Assembly (NCBI RefSeq): GCF_016862075.1
Contig: NZ_BOMG01000011.1
Location: forward strand, 1-64,000
Direction of reading: 5' to 3'
DNA from: Actinoplanes couchii
GTDB taxonomy: Bacteria; Actinomycetota; Actinomycetes; Mycobacteriales; Micromonosporaceae
Length of the DNA: 64,000 nt
A program made the translations under genes and the position numbers. Below are positions 9,916 to 18,709 of this stretch, piece after piece. The notes below the pieces were generated by a model that worked only from the letters and a program-made list of their open reading frames with translations, did no database searches and was not told where the DNA came from. The first letter of the stretch is position 1; every line of letters begins with the position of its first letter.

Positions 9916-10755
9916 GTGGCGACGGGCTTTGATCCATCCGGGCGTCTACCGGATTTCTTCACCACTACGGGGACGTCCTCCTTCACGCAGTTCCTGAGTC
10001 AGGCGGCGCCGGAGTTGCTTCCCGGGCGCCGGCCGCTGCCGCCGGGGCTGTCCGCCGACATCGCGCCGCACGGCACCACGATCGTCGCGATCGCGACGGC
10101 CGACGGTGTGGTGATGGCCGGTGACCGCCGGGCGACCATGGGCAACCTGATCGCCAGCCGGGACATCAAGAAGGTCCACCCCGCCGACGCCTACTCGCTG
10201 ATCGGCATCGCCGGCACCGCCGGCATCGGCATCGAGCTGATCCGGCTGTTCCAGGTGGAACTGGAGCACTACGAGAAGATCGAGGGCGCCATGCTCTCCC
10301 TCGACGGCAAGGCGAACCGCCTGGCCGCGATGGTGCGCGGCAACCTCGGCGCGGCGATGCAGGGCCTGGCCGTGGTCCCGCTGTTCGCCGGGTTCGACCT
10401 GGCTCCGGCGGACACCGCGCGGGCCGGCCGGATCTTCAGCTTCGACGTCGCCGGCGGTCTCTACGAGGAGACCGGCTACGAGGCGATCGGCTCGGGTTCG
10501 CTGTTCGCGAAGTCGGCGCTGAAGAAGCGGTACCGGGCCGGGGTGAGCACCGAGGACGCGATCGATCTGGCGGTCGAGGCGCTGTACGACGCGGCCGACG
10601 ACGACACCGCGACCGGTGGGCCGGACGTCATCCGCAAGATCTACCCGGTGGTGATGACCGCTACGGCGAACGGCACGCACCGGCTGACCGACGAGGAGAT
10701 CACCACGGTGGCCGAGCGGGTCGTCGCGGGGCGCACGGAGAACCCCGGCGGCTGA
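9916..10755 (+). CDS. prcB: 20S proteasome beta subunit
   Basis: The catalytic Ntn-hydrolase subunit; 279 residues from GTG 9916, of which 53 are propeptide. Cleavage is expected in APHG/TTIVA, leaving Thr54 as the N-terminal nucleophile. Asp, Arg and Lys of the active site lie in [11 protein letters not shown] and SRDIKKV. AAAGGA (9905-9910) sets the GTG; an in-frame ATG at 9838 would add 26 residues but has no site and crosses toward the hairpin. It pairs with prcA, 35 nt downstream. Confidence 0.96.
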   Translation: MATGFDPSGRLPDFFTTTGTSSFTQFLSQAAPELLPGRRPLPPGLSADIAPHGTTIVAIATADGVVMAGDRRATMGNLIASRDIKKVHPADAYSLIGIAGTAGIGIELIRLFQVELEHYEKIEGAMLSLDGKANRLAAMVRGNLGAAMQGLAVVPLFAGFDLAPADTARAGRIFSFDVAGGLYEETGYEAIGSGSLFAKSALKKRYRAGVSTEDAIDLAVEALYDAADDDTATGGPDVIRKIYPVVMTATANGTHRLTDEEITTVAERVVAGRTENPGG

Positions 10756-10790
10756 TCCGCCCTTTCTTTCGATCGAGGAGGTAGCCACCC

Positions 10791-11597
10791 GTGGCAATGC
10801 AGTTCTACGCATCACCCGAGCAGGTCCAGCGGGATCGTTCCGAGTACGCCCGCAAGGGCATCGCCCGTGGCCGCTCGGCGGTGGTGCTGACGTACGAGGG
10901 CGGCATCCTGCTGGTCGCCGAGAACATCACCACCCTGCGCAAGATCAGCGAGATCTACGACAAGATCGCGTTCGCGGCGGTGGGCCGGTACAACGAGTTC
11001 GAGGCGCTGCGGCGCGGTGGCGTGCGGATGGCCGACATGGTCGGCCTGAGCTACGACCGCCGGGACGTGACGGCCCGGGCACTGGCCAACACGTACACCC
11101 AGACGCTCGGTGCGATCTTCTCGGAGACGCAGAAGCCGTACGAGGTGGAGATCTGCGTCGCGCAGGTCGGCGCCACCCCGGAGGCCGACGAGCTGTACCG
11201 GATCACCTATGACGGCTCGGTCATGGACGAGCCGGGTTTCATGGCGATGGGCGGCCAGGCCGAGGCGATCGGCACCGTGCTGCGCGACCGGCACGACCCC
11301 AGCGCGGAGCTGACCGCGGCTTTGGCCCTGGCGGCCGAGGCGCTGGGCAGCGTCGGCGGGGAGAACGGGCAGGCCCGCACCCTGACGCCGAAGCAGCTGG
11401 AGGTCGCGGTCCTGGACCGGCGTCGTCCGGGCCGCGCGTTCCGGCGGCTCAGCGGGGCGTCGCTGACCAGCCTGCTGGGGCACGAGTCGGTGCCGGAGTC
11501 GGAGCTGGGCGATGTGGACGCGGCTCCGCCCGCGCCGTCCGAGGGCAAGCCGGTCGTGTCGGCGGCGCCGGAGACCGACGAGGATTCGCAGAAGTGA
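10791..11597 (+). CDS. prcA: 20S proteasome alpha subunit
   Basis: The 268-residue outer-ring subunit that forms the gated entry pore and docks the GQYL tail of ARC. The N-terminus [20 protein letters not shown] is the alpha-subunit gate and H0 helix. [11 protein letters not shown] and [17 protein letters not shown] match actinobacterial PrcA. The last 50 residues are an acidic, Pro/Ala-rich tail. GAGGAGGT (10775-10782) lies 8 nt from GTG 10791; ATG 10797 is possible but less well spaced. Confidence 0.95.
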   Translation: MAMQFYASPEQVQRDRSEYARKGIARGRSAVVLTYEGGILLVAENITTLRKISEIYDKIAFAAVGRYNEFEALRRGGVRMADMVGLSYDRRDVTARALANTYTQTLGAIFSETQKPYEVEICVAQVGATPEADELYRITYDGSVMDEPGFMAMGGQAEAIGTVLRDRHDPSAELTAALALAAEALGSVGGENGQARTLTPKQLEVAVLDRRRPGRAFRRLSGASLTSLLGHESVPESELGDVDAAPPAPSEGKPVVSAAPETDEDSQK

Positions 11598-11601
11598 CCG
11601 G

Positions 11602-11636
11602 TTGCGGGGCGTGGTCGATGGATTCACGCCCCGCAA
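11602..11636 (+). terminator. hairpin terminator after prcA
   Basis: Arms 11602-11613 and 11625-11636 are a perfect 12-bp inverted repeat around an 11-nt loop, 4 nt after the prcA stop. It separates the proteasome genes from the pafA promoter. Confidence 0.75.
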
Positions 11637-11662
11637 TCATGGAAACCCCCGGGCTCTGCCGG

Positions 11663-11675
11663 TAGTGTTCTGACA
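11663..11675 (+). promoter_or_regulatory. leaderless promoter of pafA
   Basis: TAGTGT (11663-11668) lies 6 nt before the pafA ATG, with no ribosome binding site. Confidence 0.6.
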
Positions 11676-13033
11676 TGGAACGGCGAATTTTCGGCCTCGA
11701 GACCGAGTACGGAGTCACGTGCACCTATCGGGGGCAGCGGCGGCTGTCTCCGGACGAGGTGGCCCGCTACCTGTTCCGCCGAGTGGTGTCCTGGGGACGC
11801 AGCAGCAACGTCTTTCTCCGTAACGGCGCCCGTCTCTACCTCGACGTCGGTTCCCACCCCGAGTACGCGACGCCGGAATGCGACTCCGTCACCGATCTGG
11901 TCGCGCACGACCGGGCCGGGGAGCGGATCCTGGAAGGCCTGCTCGTCGACGCGGAGAAACGTCTGCACGACGAGGGCATCGCGGGGGAGATCTACCTCTT
12001 CAAGAACAACACCGACTCGGCCGGCAACTCCTACGGCTGCCACGAGAACTACCTGGTCTCGCGCCACGGTGAGTTCGGCAGGCTGGCCGACGTGCTGATC
12101 CCGTTCCTGGTGACCCGCCAGCTGATCTGTGGCGCCGGCAAGGTGCTGCAGACCCCGCGCGGCGCCGTCTTCTGCCTGTCGCAGCGGGCCGAGCACATCT
12201 GGGAGGGCGTCTCCAGCGCCACCACCCGGTCGCGCCCGATCATCAACACCCGCGACGAGCCGCACGCCGACGCCGAGCGCTACCGGCGGCTGCACGTGAT
12301 CGTCGGCGACTCGAACATGAACGAGGTCACCACCCTGCTGAAGGTGGGCAGCGCCGACATCGTGCTCCGCATGATCGAGGCGGGCGTGGTGATGCGCGAC
12401 CTGACCCTGGAGAACCCGATCCGGGCGATCCGTGAGGTCAGCCACGACATCACCGGCCGCCGCAAGATCCGCCTGGCGAACAACAAGGAGGTCTCCGCGC
12501 TGGAGATCCAGCAGGAGTACCTGGCGAAGGCGACCGAGTTCGTCGAGCGCCGCGGCGGTGACCCGGTGGCGAAACGGGTCGTCGAGCTGTGGGGCCGGGT
12601 GCTCAACGCGATCGAGTCGGAGAACCTGGACCCGGTGGCGCGCGAGATCGACTGGGTGTCGAAGTACAAGCTGATCGACCGCTACCAGGCCAAGCACGAG
12701 ATCCCGATGTCGCACCCGCGGATCGCGCAGCTGGACCTGGCGTACCACGACGTCCGCCGTGGCCGTGGGCTGTACGCCCTGATGGAGAAGCGCAAGACGG
12801 TCGACCGGATCGCCAACGATCTGCAGATCTTCGAGGCGAAGGAGACGCCCCCGCAGACCACCCGGGCCCGGCTGCGCGGCGAGTTCATCAAGCACGCCCA
12901 GGAGAAACGGCGCGACTTCACCGTCGACTGGGTGCACCTGAAACTGAACGACCAGGCCCAGCGGACGGTGCTCTGCAAGGACCCGTTCCGGGCGTACGAC
13001 GAGCGGGTGGAACGCCTGATCGCCAGCATGTGA
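11675..13033 (+). CDS. pafA: Pup-protein ligase PafA
   Basis: The enzyme that phosphorylates the Pup C-terminal Glu with ATP and joins it to substrate lysines; 452 residues, the same as M. tuberculosis Paf[11 protein letters not shown] contains Glu9 of the ATP/Mg site, and [20 protein letters not shown] contains catalytic Asp57. The Dop-loop is absent, which separates it from dop at 7936. [18 protein letters not shown] and [13 protein letters not shown] are shared with Dop. It is transcribed separately from prcBA, after a hairpin. Confidence 0.96.
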   Translation: MERRIFGLETEYGVTCTYRGQRRLSPDEVARYLFRRVVSWGRSSNVFLRNGARLYLDVGSHPEYATPECDSVTDLVAHDRAGERILEGLLVDAEKRLHDEGIAGEIYLFKNNTDSAGNSYGCHENYLVSRHGEFGRLADVLIPFLVTRQLICGAGKVLQTPRGAVFCLSQRAEHIWEGVSSATTRSRPIINTRDEPHADAERYRRLHVIVGDSNMNEVTTLLKVGSADIVLRMIEAGVVMRDLTLENPIRAIREVSHDITGRRKIRLANNKEVSALEIQQEYLAKATEFVERRGGDPVAKRVVELWGRVLNAIESENLDPVAREIDWVSKYKLIDRYQAKHEIPMSHPRIAQLDLAYHDVRRGRGLYALMEKRKTVDRIANDLQIFEAKETPPQTTRARLRGEFIKHAQEKRRDFTVDWVHLKLNDQAQRTVLCKDPFRAYDERVERLIASM

Positions 13034-13044
13034 GACCGACGGGC

Positions 13045-13060
13045 TAGGCTGGCCGGATCA
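13045..13060 (+). promoter_or_regulatory. promoter of small membrane protein
   Basis: TAGGCT (13045-13050) lies 9 nt before ATG 13060 and follows the pafA stop closely. It is a little longer than the 6-8 nt spacing seen at the other leaderless starts. Confidence 0.5.
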
Positions 13061-13260
13061 TGAGTGATCCTGGCCAGCCCGAGCAGCCCGAACGTTCCGA
13101 ACTCGAGGTCCGTAACCGGCTGGTGGACCGCCGCAAGGAGCGGATCCGTCAGCAGATCGCGAAGAACCGGGCGGGCGACTACACCGTGCCCACCTGGGTG
13201 CTGACGTTGCTGCTGGTGGCGTTGATCGGCGGCTGGGCGTTGTTGATCTTCACCGCCTGA
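13060..13260 (+). CDS. small single-pass membrane protein
   Basis: A 66-residue protein, acidic and then basic over residues 1-40 (RRKERIRQQIAKNRAGDY), followed by one transmembrane helix (about 44-65) that ends at the C-terminus. The topology resembles a tail-anchored protein with the charged part in the cytosol. It sits directly after pafA, with its own -10 hexamer. I do not recognise a named family; its length, charge pattern and promoter argue that it is real. Confidence 0.7.
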   Translation: MSDPGQPEQPERSELEVRNRLVDRRKERIRQQIAKNRAGDYTVPTWVLTLLLVALIGGWALLIFTA

Positions 13261-13341
13261 GAACGGCTCGGAGCGGCCTGAGAACGGCTTGAAGCGGCCC
13301 GAGAACGGCTTGAAGCGGCCCGAGAACGGCCCGGGCGCGGG
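13258..13341. repeat. 21-bp tandem repeat, four units
   Basis: Units begin at 13258, 13279, 13300 and 13321. The core reads gagaacggcttgaagcggcc; the first three are close copies and the fourth diverges. The array covers the end of the small membrane gene and the promoter region of the GGDEF gene. Confidence 0.8.
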
Positions 13342-13364
13342 AAAGCGGTAAACAAGGCCGGCCG

Positions 13365-14837
13365 GTGACCGAAGAGCCAGAGGTGTCGAGAGCCTTCGGG
13401 GTGCTGGCGGCGCTGGCCGTCGTCATCTACCAGTTCCTGCCGGACGACCGGTGGTGGCTGACCGCCACCCAGGTCGGGATCGGCTGGGTCAGCGTGACCG
13501 CGATCCTGGCCGGCGCGCACCGGATGCCCCGCCGGGAGCGACTGCCCTGGTGGCTGTTCGCGGCCGGGGTGTTCGCCAACGCCACCGGGATCGCGGTGGC
13601 CACGATCGCCGCCGAGTCGTACGGGCTGGTGGACCTGCCGACGCCGGCGGATCCGTTCTTCCTCACCCTGTTCCCGGCGGTCGCCGGGGGCCTGGCGGTG
13701 CTGATCCGGCGGCGGGACCGGCGCCCGGACCGGTCGGCGCTCGTCGACGCGGCCACCATCACCACCGGGTTCGGGCTGCTGGCCTGGGTCTACGTGATCG
13801 CGCCGCGGAATCTGGGCGATCACATGGACCGGCTGGCTCACGCCACCCAGGTGGCGTACCCGATCGGTGATCTGCTGTTGATCGCTCTGACCACCCGGTT
13901 GTTGCGCAGTGGTGGGAGCAGAGGCGCGCCGTTCTGGTGGATCACCGCGTCGCTGGCGGCCTTCCTGCTCGGTGACAGTGCCTGGGTGGTGCTCGGCAAC
14001 CTGGGTGCGGAGGGCGAGGCGCTGGCGAACACGCCGTGGATCGCCCGCCTGCTGGAGTCGGTGTTCCTGGTCGCGTTCCTGCTGTTCGGGGTGGCCGCCC
14101 TGCATCCGGGGGCCCGACAGGTGGCGGAACCGGCCGACTCCCGCCCGGCCGGTCTGGGTAAAGGTCTGCTGGCGTTGCTGGCAGGCGCCTCGATGATCGC
14201 CCCGGCGGTGCTGGTGGCGCAGACCGCGACCGGCGGGGTGACCGACGGCTGGAGCATCGCGTTCTGTTCGGCCGTGCTGTTCCTGTTGGTGGTGGCCCGG
14301 ATGGCACTGCTGCTGCGGGAGGTGGAACGGCAGGCGGGGCAACTGCGGGACCTGGCGCGCTCGGACGAGCTGACCGGTCTACCGAACCGGCGGGCCTGGA
14401 ACGACGAGCTGCCCCGGGCCCTGGAACGGGCCCGCCGCGACGGTGAGCCGGTGGCGGTGGCGGTGCTCGACCTGGACCATTTCAAGCGATACAACGACAC
14501 CTTCGGGCATCCGGCCGGGGATCAGCTGCTCAAGGCGGCCAGCGCGGCCTGGCACGCGACCCTGCGCGAGGTCGACGTGATCGCCCGGTACGGCGGTGAG
14601 GAGTTCGTCGTCCTGCTCCCGGCGGCCGGCGCCGGCGACGGGCGGCAGGCCCTGGAACGGGCGCTGGCCGCGACCCCGCTCGGGCAGACGTTCTCGGCCG
14701 GGCTCGCGGTCTGGGACTGCCGGGAGACCTCCGACGAGCTGATCCAGCGCGCCGACACCGCCCTGTACCGGGCCAAGAAGGACGGGCGCGCGCGGATCGA
14801 GATCGCCGCGGGTCAGCCCAGCAACGCCGCCGCGTGA
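13365..14837 (+). CDS. membrane-anchored diguanylate cyclase (GGDEF)
   Basis: A 490-residue c-di-GMP synthase candidate. The first 320 residues hold about nine hydrophobic segments with short loops, a membrane sensor module of unassigned type. After a short helix (about 325-345) comes a GGDEF domain with SDELTGLPNRRAW, DLDHFKRYNDTFGH and RYGGEEF. The I-site REVD lies five residues before GGEEF, so product inhibition should be intact. The last 25 nt overlap the convergent DUF3866 gene. A similar protein is encoded at 50327. No ribosome binding site is obvious at GTG 13365, so the start is moderately certain. Confidence 0.9.
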   Translation: MTEEPEVSRAFGVLAALAVVIYQFLPDDRWWLTATQVGIGWVSVTAILAGAHRMPRRERLPWWLFAAGVFANATGIAVATIAAESYGLVDLPTPADPFFLTLFPAVAGGLAVLIRRRDRRPDRSALVDAATITTGFGLLAWVYVIAPRNLGDHMDRLAHATQVAYPIGDLLLIALTTRLLRSGGSRGAPFWWITASLAAFLLGDSAWVVLGNLGAEGEALANTPWIARLLESVFLVAFLLFGVAALHPGARQVAEPADSRPAGLGKGLLALLAGASMIAPAVLVAQTATGGVTDGWSIAFCSAVLFLLVVARMALLLREVERQAGQLRDLARSDELTGLPNRRAWNDELPRALERARRDGEPVAVAVLDLDHFKRYNDTFGHPAGDQLLKAASAAWHATLREVDVIARYGGEEFVVLLPAAGAGDGRQALERALAATPLGQTFSAGLAVWDCRETSDELIQRADTALYRAKKDGRARIEIAAGQPSNAAA

Positions 14838-15895
14838 CGGCCGGCCGCGGCGGCGGCCAGGAAGTAGCCGTGGTCCTGGTCCAGCTTGCGGCCCATGGTG
14901 GACAGCGGCACCGGGCTGTCCCGCAGCGCCCGGTCCAGCCCGTCGGCGGCGACGCGGACGATGCGGTGCCTGCTGGCCAGCGGGGCCAGCGCGGCGTCGA
15001 CCGCGGCGGACAGCGCGGGGTCCAGGCCGTCCGGCACCGGCAGGTCGGTCCGGACCAGAGCCACTTTTCCGTACGCCGTCAGACTGTGATGTGACACGCC
15101 ACGATGACGCTCCCGGCCGTCCGCGTCGGAGATCCGCAACGACCCGACCGGGCGGCCACCGAGCACCGCCACCGCGTTGACCGCCTCGCCGAGCGCCACC
15201 CCGGAGAACCCCCACGGCGTGCCGGTGCCCAGGTTGCCGGGCCCCTGCGCCACGATCGTCACGTCCGCGCCGAGCACGTGCCGGGCGGCCAGCAGCCCGG
15301 TGTGCACGGTGCTCGCCTCCAGGTCGCCGCCGAACGCCTGCCCGGTGGTGACCGTCCCGGCGAGATGGTCGCGCAGACCGTCCAGGGTGCGGGAGAACCA
15401 GGCCGGCAGCGCCCCGCCGTCGGTCATCAGATAGGCCACCCGCGCCGCGGGCCGGTCCGCCCGGATCCCGGCCAGGATCGCCGGCAGCGCCGAGTGCAGG
15501 TCGGCGGTGACCACCGGCATCCCGTCCACCGACTCGGCGGACTCCAGCACCGCCCGGTGCGGGGACGCCTCCTCGTCGACCCCGAGCAGGATCGCCTGCA
15601 GCGGGGTGTACCGCGCCTTGACCAGGTGACCGCCGTCGCGGGTGGTGCCGTCGTCGGCCGGATCGGCGGGCAGCCGGTCGGGCAGGGCCACCACCATCGC
15701 GTAACCACCGGTGCCCAGGCCCATCACCAGGGCGCCGACGTTGAGCAGCACCCGGTCGCCGGCCTCCGGCAGCCCGACCAGCTCCGGGTAGGCCAGGGCG
15801 CGGACCGGCCCGTCGTCGGTGGTCACGTCGAGCTCGACGGCGCCGTGCCAGCTCCGCCGCACCTTCTGTACCGTTCCGGACCGCCAGCGCACCAT
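14813..15895 (-). CDS. DUF3866 family protein
   Basis: A 360-residue soluble protein of the actinobacterial DUF3866 family. It begins with a beta-rich domain (WRSGTVQKV to about residue 60, with GDRVLLNVGAL). The larger part holds VAYLMTDGGALPAWFSRTL, GTVTTGQAFGGDLEA and VAQGPGNLGTGTPWGFSG. The Gly-rich loops look like ligand- or phosphate-binding sites. No biochemical role is established as far as I know. It is often near pafA/pafB in actinobacteria, as here. TAGGGT 7 nt before the ATG predicts leaderless expression. It is back to back with pafB. Confidence 0.85.
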   Translation of the reverse strand: MVRWRSGTVQKVRRSWHGAVELDVTTDDGPVRALAYPELVGLPEAGDRVLLNVGALVMGLGTGGYAMVVALPDRLPADPADDGTTRDGGHLVKARYTPLQAILLGVDEEASPHRAVLESAESVDGMPVVTADLHSALPAILAGIRADRPAARVAYLMTDGGALPAWFSRTLDGLRDHLAGTVTTGQAFGGDLEASTVHTGLLAARHVLGADVTIVAQGPGNLGTGTPWGFSGVALGEAVNAVAVLGGRPVGSLRISDADGRERHRGVSHHSLTAYGKVALVRTDLPVPDGLDPALSAAVDAALAPLASRHRIVRVAADGLDRALRDSPVPLSTMGRKLDQDHGYFLAAAAAGRHAAALLG

Positions 15896-15908
15896 GCGAC
15901 GAACCCTA
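15896..15908 (-). promoter_or_regulatory. leaderless promoter of the DUF3866 gene
   Basis: Minus-strand TAGGGT (15908-15903) is 7 nt from ATG 15895, with no ribosome binding site. Confidence 0.6.
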
Positions 15909-15968
15909 CAAGCCGCGGGCCGTGTCCCCCGTGGCAGTGACGGATGACAGCCGCCGCGGGCGGGCTGC

Positions 15969-15983
15969 TAGCGTTGCGTCTCG
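15969..15983 (+). promoter_or_regulatory. leaderless promoter of pafBC
   Basis: TAGCGT (15969-15974) lies 8 nt before GTG 15983. The intergenic space shared with the DUF3866 promoter is about 90 bp. Confidence 0.6.
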
Positions 15984-16972
15984 TGTCGCGCACTCGCACC
16001 GAGCGCCTGGTAAACCTGGTCATCTGTCTCCTGTCCACGCGTCGGTTCCTCACCGCCGCGCAGATCGCCCTGACCGTGCCCGGGTACGAGCACGACCCCT
16101 CCGATCCGCGGGACCACGAGGCGTTCCAGCGGAAGTTCGAGCGGGACAAGGCCGAGCTGCGGGAACTCGGGGTTCCCCTGGAGACCGGCACGGCCAGCAT
16201 CTTCGACCAGGAGCCGGGTTACCGCATCGCCCAGCGGGAGTACGCGCTTCCCGACATCCTGCTGGAACCGGACGAAGCGGCCGCCGTGGGCATCGCCGCC
16301 CGGCTGTGGCAGCACGCCGGTCTGGCCGCCGCCGCCTCCTCCGGGCTGGCCAAACTCCGGGCCGCCGGGGTCGAGGTGGACCCGCAAGCCACCCTCGGGG
16401 TGGAGCCGGTCGTCACCGTCGACCCGGCGTTCGGGCCACTGACGTCGGCCGCCCGGGAGCGCCGCGCGGTCACCTTCAAGTACCGGGTGCCCGAGGTCGA
16501 CGAACCCAGCACCCGCCGCCTGGAACCGTGGGGTGTGGTCTGCTGGCGTGGCCGGTGGTACGTGGTCGGCCACGACCGGGACCGGGACGCCACCCGCTGC
16601 TTCCGGCTGTCCCGCATCGTCGGTGACGTGCGCGCCGGTGGACCCTCCGGCGCATTCGAGCCGCCCGCCGGCGCCGACCTGATCAGCCACGTCGCGCACT
16701 CGTCCGGGCCGATCGCGCGGACCGGCCGGGCCACCGTCACGGTCCGCCCGGGCCGGGCCGCGGGCCTGCGCCGGATGGCCGCCGAGGTGACCCCCGGACC
16801 GGACGGCGACCGCCTGACCATCAACTTCGGCGACGTCGACTGGCTGGCCTCGCGGATCGCCGGGTACGGGCCGGACGCCCGCGCCGACGGCCCGCCGGAG
16901 CTGCGTGCGGCCGTGATCCAGCACCTCAAGGAACTGATCGTGCGCCACGAATCCCCGGCGGTGTCGGCATGA
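15983..16972 (+). CDS. pafB: WYL-domain transcription regulator PafB
   Basis: One half of the PafBC activator that in mycobacteria drives the RecA-independent DNA-damage response; 329 residues. The N-terminal 90 residues form a winged HTH (RTERLVNLVICLLSTRRFLTAAQIA). The WYL domain lies about residues 140-230, with RRLEPWGVVCWRGRWYVVGHD and CFRLSRI. The WCX-type extension follows. The start is GTG 15983 because of the hexamer at -8; upstream in-frame codons add sequence with no family match. It overlaps pafC by 4 nt (ATGA). Confidence 0.93.
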   Translation: MSRTRTERLVNLVICLLSTRRFLTAAQIALTVPGYEHDPSDPRDHEAFQRKFERDKAELRELGVPLETGTASIFDQEPGYRIAQREYALPDILLEPDEAAAVGIAARLWQHAGLAAAASSGLAKLRAAGVEVDPQATLGVEPVVTVDPAFGPLTSAARERRAVTFKYRVPEVDEPSTRRLEPWGVVCWRGRWYVVGHDRDRDATRCFRLSRIVGDVRAGGPSGAFEPPAGADLISHVAHSSGPIARTGRATVTVRPGRAAGLRRMAAEVTPGPDGDRLTINFGDVDWLASRIAGYGPDARADGPPELRAAVIQHLKELIVRHESPAVSA

Positions 16973-17931
16973 GCGCGCCTCGTACTCCGTCCGGCGATCG
17001 GCTTGGACGACTGCTCAATCTGGTGCCGTACCTGCTGGCCCGTCCCGGGATCTTGATCTCCGAGGCCGCCGCCGACCTGGGGGTGACCGGCAAGCAGCTG
17101 CGGGAGGACCTGGAGCTGCTCTGGGTGTGCGGGCTGCCCGGCTACGGACCCGGCGACCTGATCGACATGGCCATCGACGGCGACCACGTCACGATCAGCC
17201 ACGACGCCGGCATGGACAAGCCGCTGCGCCTGAACCAGGACGAGGCGCTCGCCCTGGTGGTGGCGCTGCGGATGCTCGCCGAGACGCCCGGCATCGGCAC
17301 CCGGGACTCCATCGAGCGCGCCCTCGCGAAGATCGAGAACGCGGCCGGTGACCTGGCCGGTGCGCCGGTGGCGGTGCGCCTGCCGGCCAACCAGAAGCGG
17401 CTGGCCGCGGTCCGGGCCGCCGTCGAGTCCGGGCACGCGCTGCGGCTCACCTACTACACGCCGTCGCGGGACGAGTCCACCGACCGGGTCGTCGACCCGA
17501 TGCGGATGCTGATGGTCGGCGGCTTCAACTACCTGGAGGCCTGGTGCCGCCGCGCCGAGGCCACCCGGCTGTTCCGGATCGACCGGATCGACGCGTTCAC
17601 CGAACTCCCCGAACCGTCCGCGCCGCCGGCCGCCGCCGTGCCGCACGACGTGACCGGCGGCGTCTTCCGCCCCGGCCCGGAGCTGCCGCTGGTGACGCTG
17701 CGGGTCGGCCGCGGCGGCCGGTGGATCACCGAGTACTACCCGGTCGAGAACGTGGTCCGCGACGGCGCCGAGTGGCAGGTCACCATGCGGGTCACCGACC
17801 TCGGCTGGGCGCAGCGCTTCCTCACCGGCCAGGCCCGGGACGTGACCGTGCTCGGCCCGCCGGAGCTGCTGGACCGGATCCGCGCCCAGGCCACCACGGC
17901 GCTCGACCAGTACGCCACCCCCGCGGGTTAG
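16969..17931 (+). CDS. pafC: WYL-domain transcription regulator PafC
   Basis: The partner of PafB; 320 residues. The N-terminal HTH (RLLNLVPYLLARPGILISEAAADLGVT, given in part) is followed by the WYL domain with VVDPMRMLMVGGFNYLEAWC and TRLFRIDRI, then the C-terminal extension. The ATGA overlap with pafB implies coupled translation in equal amounts. Its TAG stop (17929-17931) doubles as the first half of the next -10 hexamer. Confidence 0.93.
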   Translation: MSAPRTPSGDRLGRLLNLVPYLLARPGILISEAAADLGVTGKQLREDLELLWVCGLPGYGPGDLIDMAIDGDHVTISHDAGMDKPLRLNQDEALALVVALRMLAETPGIGTRDSIERALAKIENAAGDLAGAPVAVRLPANQKRLAAVRAAVESGHALRLTYYTPSRDESTDRVVDPMRMLMVGGFNYLEAWCRRAEATRLFRIDRIDAFTELPEPSAPPAAAVPHDVTGGVFRPGPELPLVTLRVGRGGRWITEYYPVENVVRDGAEWQVTMRVTDLGWAQRFLTGQARDVTVLGPPELLDRIRAQATTALDQYATPAG

Positions 17932-17942
17932 GGTTGACCCCG
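17929..17942 (+). promoter_or_regulatory. leaderless promoter over the pafC stop codon
   Basis: TAGGGT (17929-17934) begins with the pafC stop and lies 7 nt before GTG 17942. Confidence 0.55.
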
Positions 17943-18193
17943 TGCTGATGTGGGTCTGGATCGCCGTCGTGGTGATCGCGCTGATCGTCCTGTCCGTCGC
18001 CGCGCTGAAGACACTCGGCCGGCTGCACGGGCTGGAACGTGCCGCCCGCAGACTCCAGCACCGGCAGGAGGAGGCGCTCGCGCTGCAGGCCGCCGGTGAC
18101 CGGTTGCAGGTGACTCTCGAGGGTCTGCAGGAGCGGGCTGAGCTGGCCCAGGGCCAGGTCGAGACGATCAAGGCCGGTCGCGGAAAGAAGTAA
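17942..18193 (+). CDS. small membrane-anchored coiled-coil protein
   Basis: An 83-residue protein. Residues 3-22 form a transmembrane helix, and the remainder is a heptad-rich helix (LERAARRLQHRQEEALALQA and onward), ending in a basic tail. It is probably a membrane-tethered coiled coil. It lies between pafC and tatA. No named family is recognised. Similar TM-plus-coiled-coil ORFs are common beside tatA in actinobacteria, but I cannot assign a function. Confidence 0.72.
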   Translation: MLMWVWIAVVVIALIVLSVAALKTLGRLHGLERAARRLQHRQEEALALQAAGDRLQVTLEGLQERAELAQGQVETIKAGRGKK

Positions 18194-18322
18194 GGCGATT
18201 ACCGACCCGTTGTCCTGACCTTCGGAAGATCATAAGAAACCGGAAGGTTCCGGAGGGCAACATCAGCGGGATCCGCACGTACGATGGACCCCGCTACCTG
18301 ATCCGACCGACTGGAGTCTTCC

Positions 18323-18700
18323 ATGGGCGCCCTCAAGCCATGGCACATCATCGTCCTCGTTGTTGTGCTCATCCTGCTCTTCGGCGCGAAGCGACTGCCC
18401 GATGCCGCGCGTTCCCTCGGGCGTTCGCTGCGCATCATCAAGGCGGAGACCAAGGGTCTCGTCGACGACGACAAGGACAACCTCGGCGACAAGGCGGACG
18501 CCAAGTTCGGCCACAGCCCGTTGCAGGGTGAGGTCCAGCAGCCGTACCAGCAGCCCGGATACCAGCAGGCGCCCCCGCAGCCGGGTTACCAGCAGGCCGC
18601 CCCGCAGCCCGGATACCAGCAGCCGGCCCCGCAGGGTTACCAGGCGCCGCAGGCCCAGCCGTTCGTGGACCCGGTGCAGCAGCGCACCAACGACCGCTGA
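18323..18700 (+). CDS. tatA: Sec-independent translocase subunit TatA
   Basis: The pore-forming subunit of the twin-arginine translocase; 125 residues. One N-terminal transmembrane helix ([15 protein letters not shown]) is followed by the conserved [14 protein letters not shown] hinge and the amphipathic helix. Residues about 70-110 are a Gln/Pro/Tyr-rich tail with repeated PGYQQ units, longer than in enterobacteria. GGAG at 18313 is the only ribosome-binding element seen. It lies 9 nt from tatC and is certainly cotranscribed. Confidence 0.95.
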   Translation: MGALKPWHIIVLVVVLILLFGAKRLPDAARSLGRSLRIIKAETKGLVDDDKDNLGDKADAKFGHSPLQGEVQQPYQQPGYQQAPPQPGYQQAAPQPGYQQPAPQGYQAPQAQPFVDPVQQRTNDR

Positions 18701-18709
18701 TCCGGGCCG

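Noticed and set aside
11675-13033. Second copy of dop
   Set aside because: The Dop-loop is absent and the length is exactly that of PafA; it is the ligase, and the gene at 7936 is dop.
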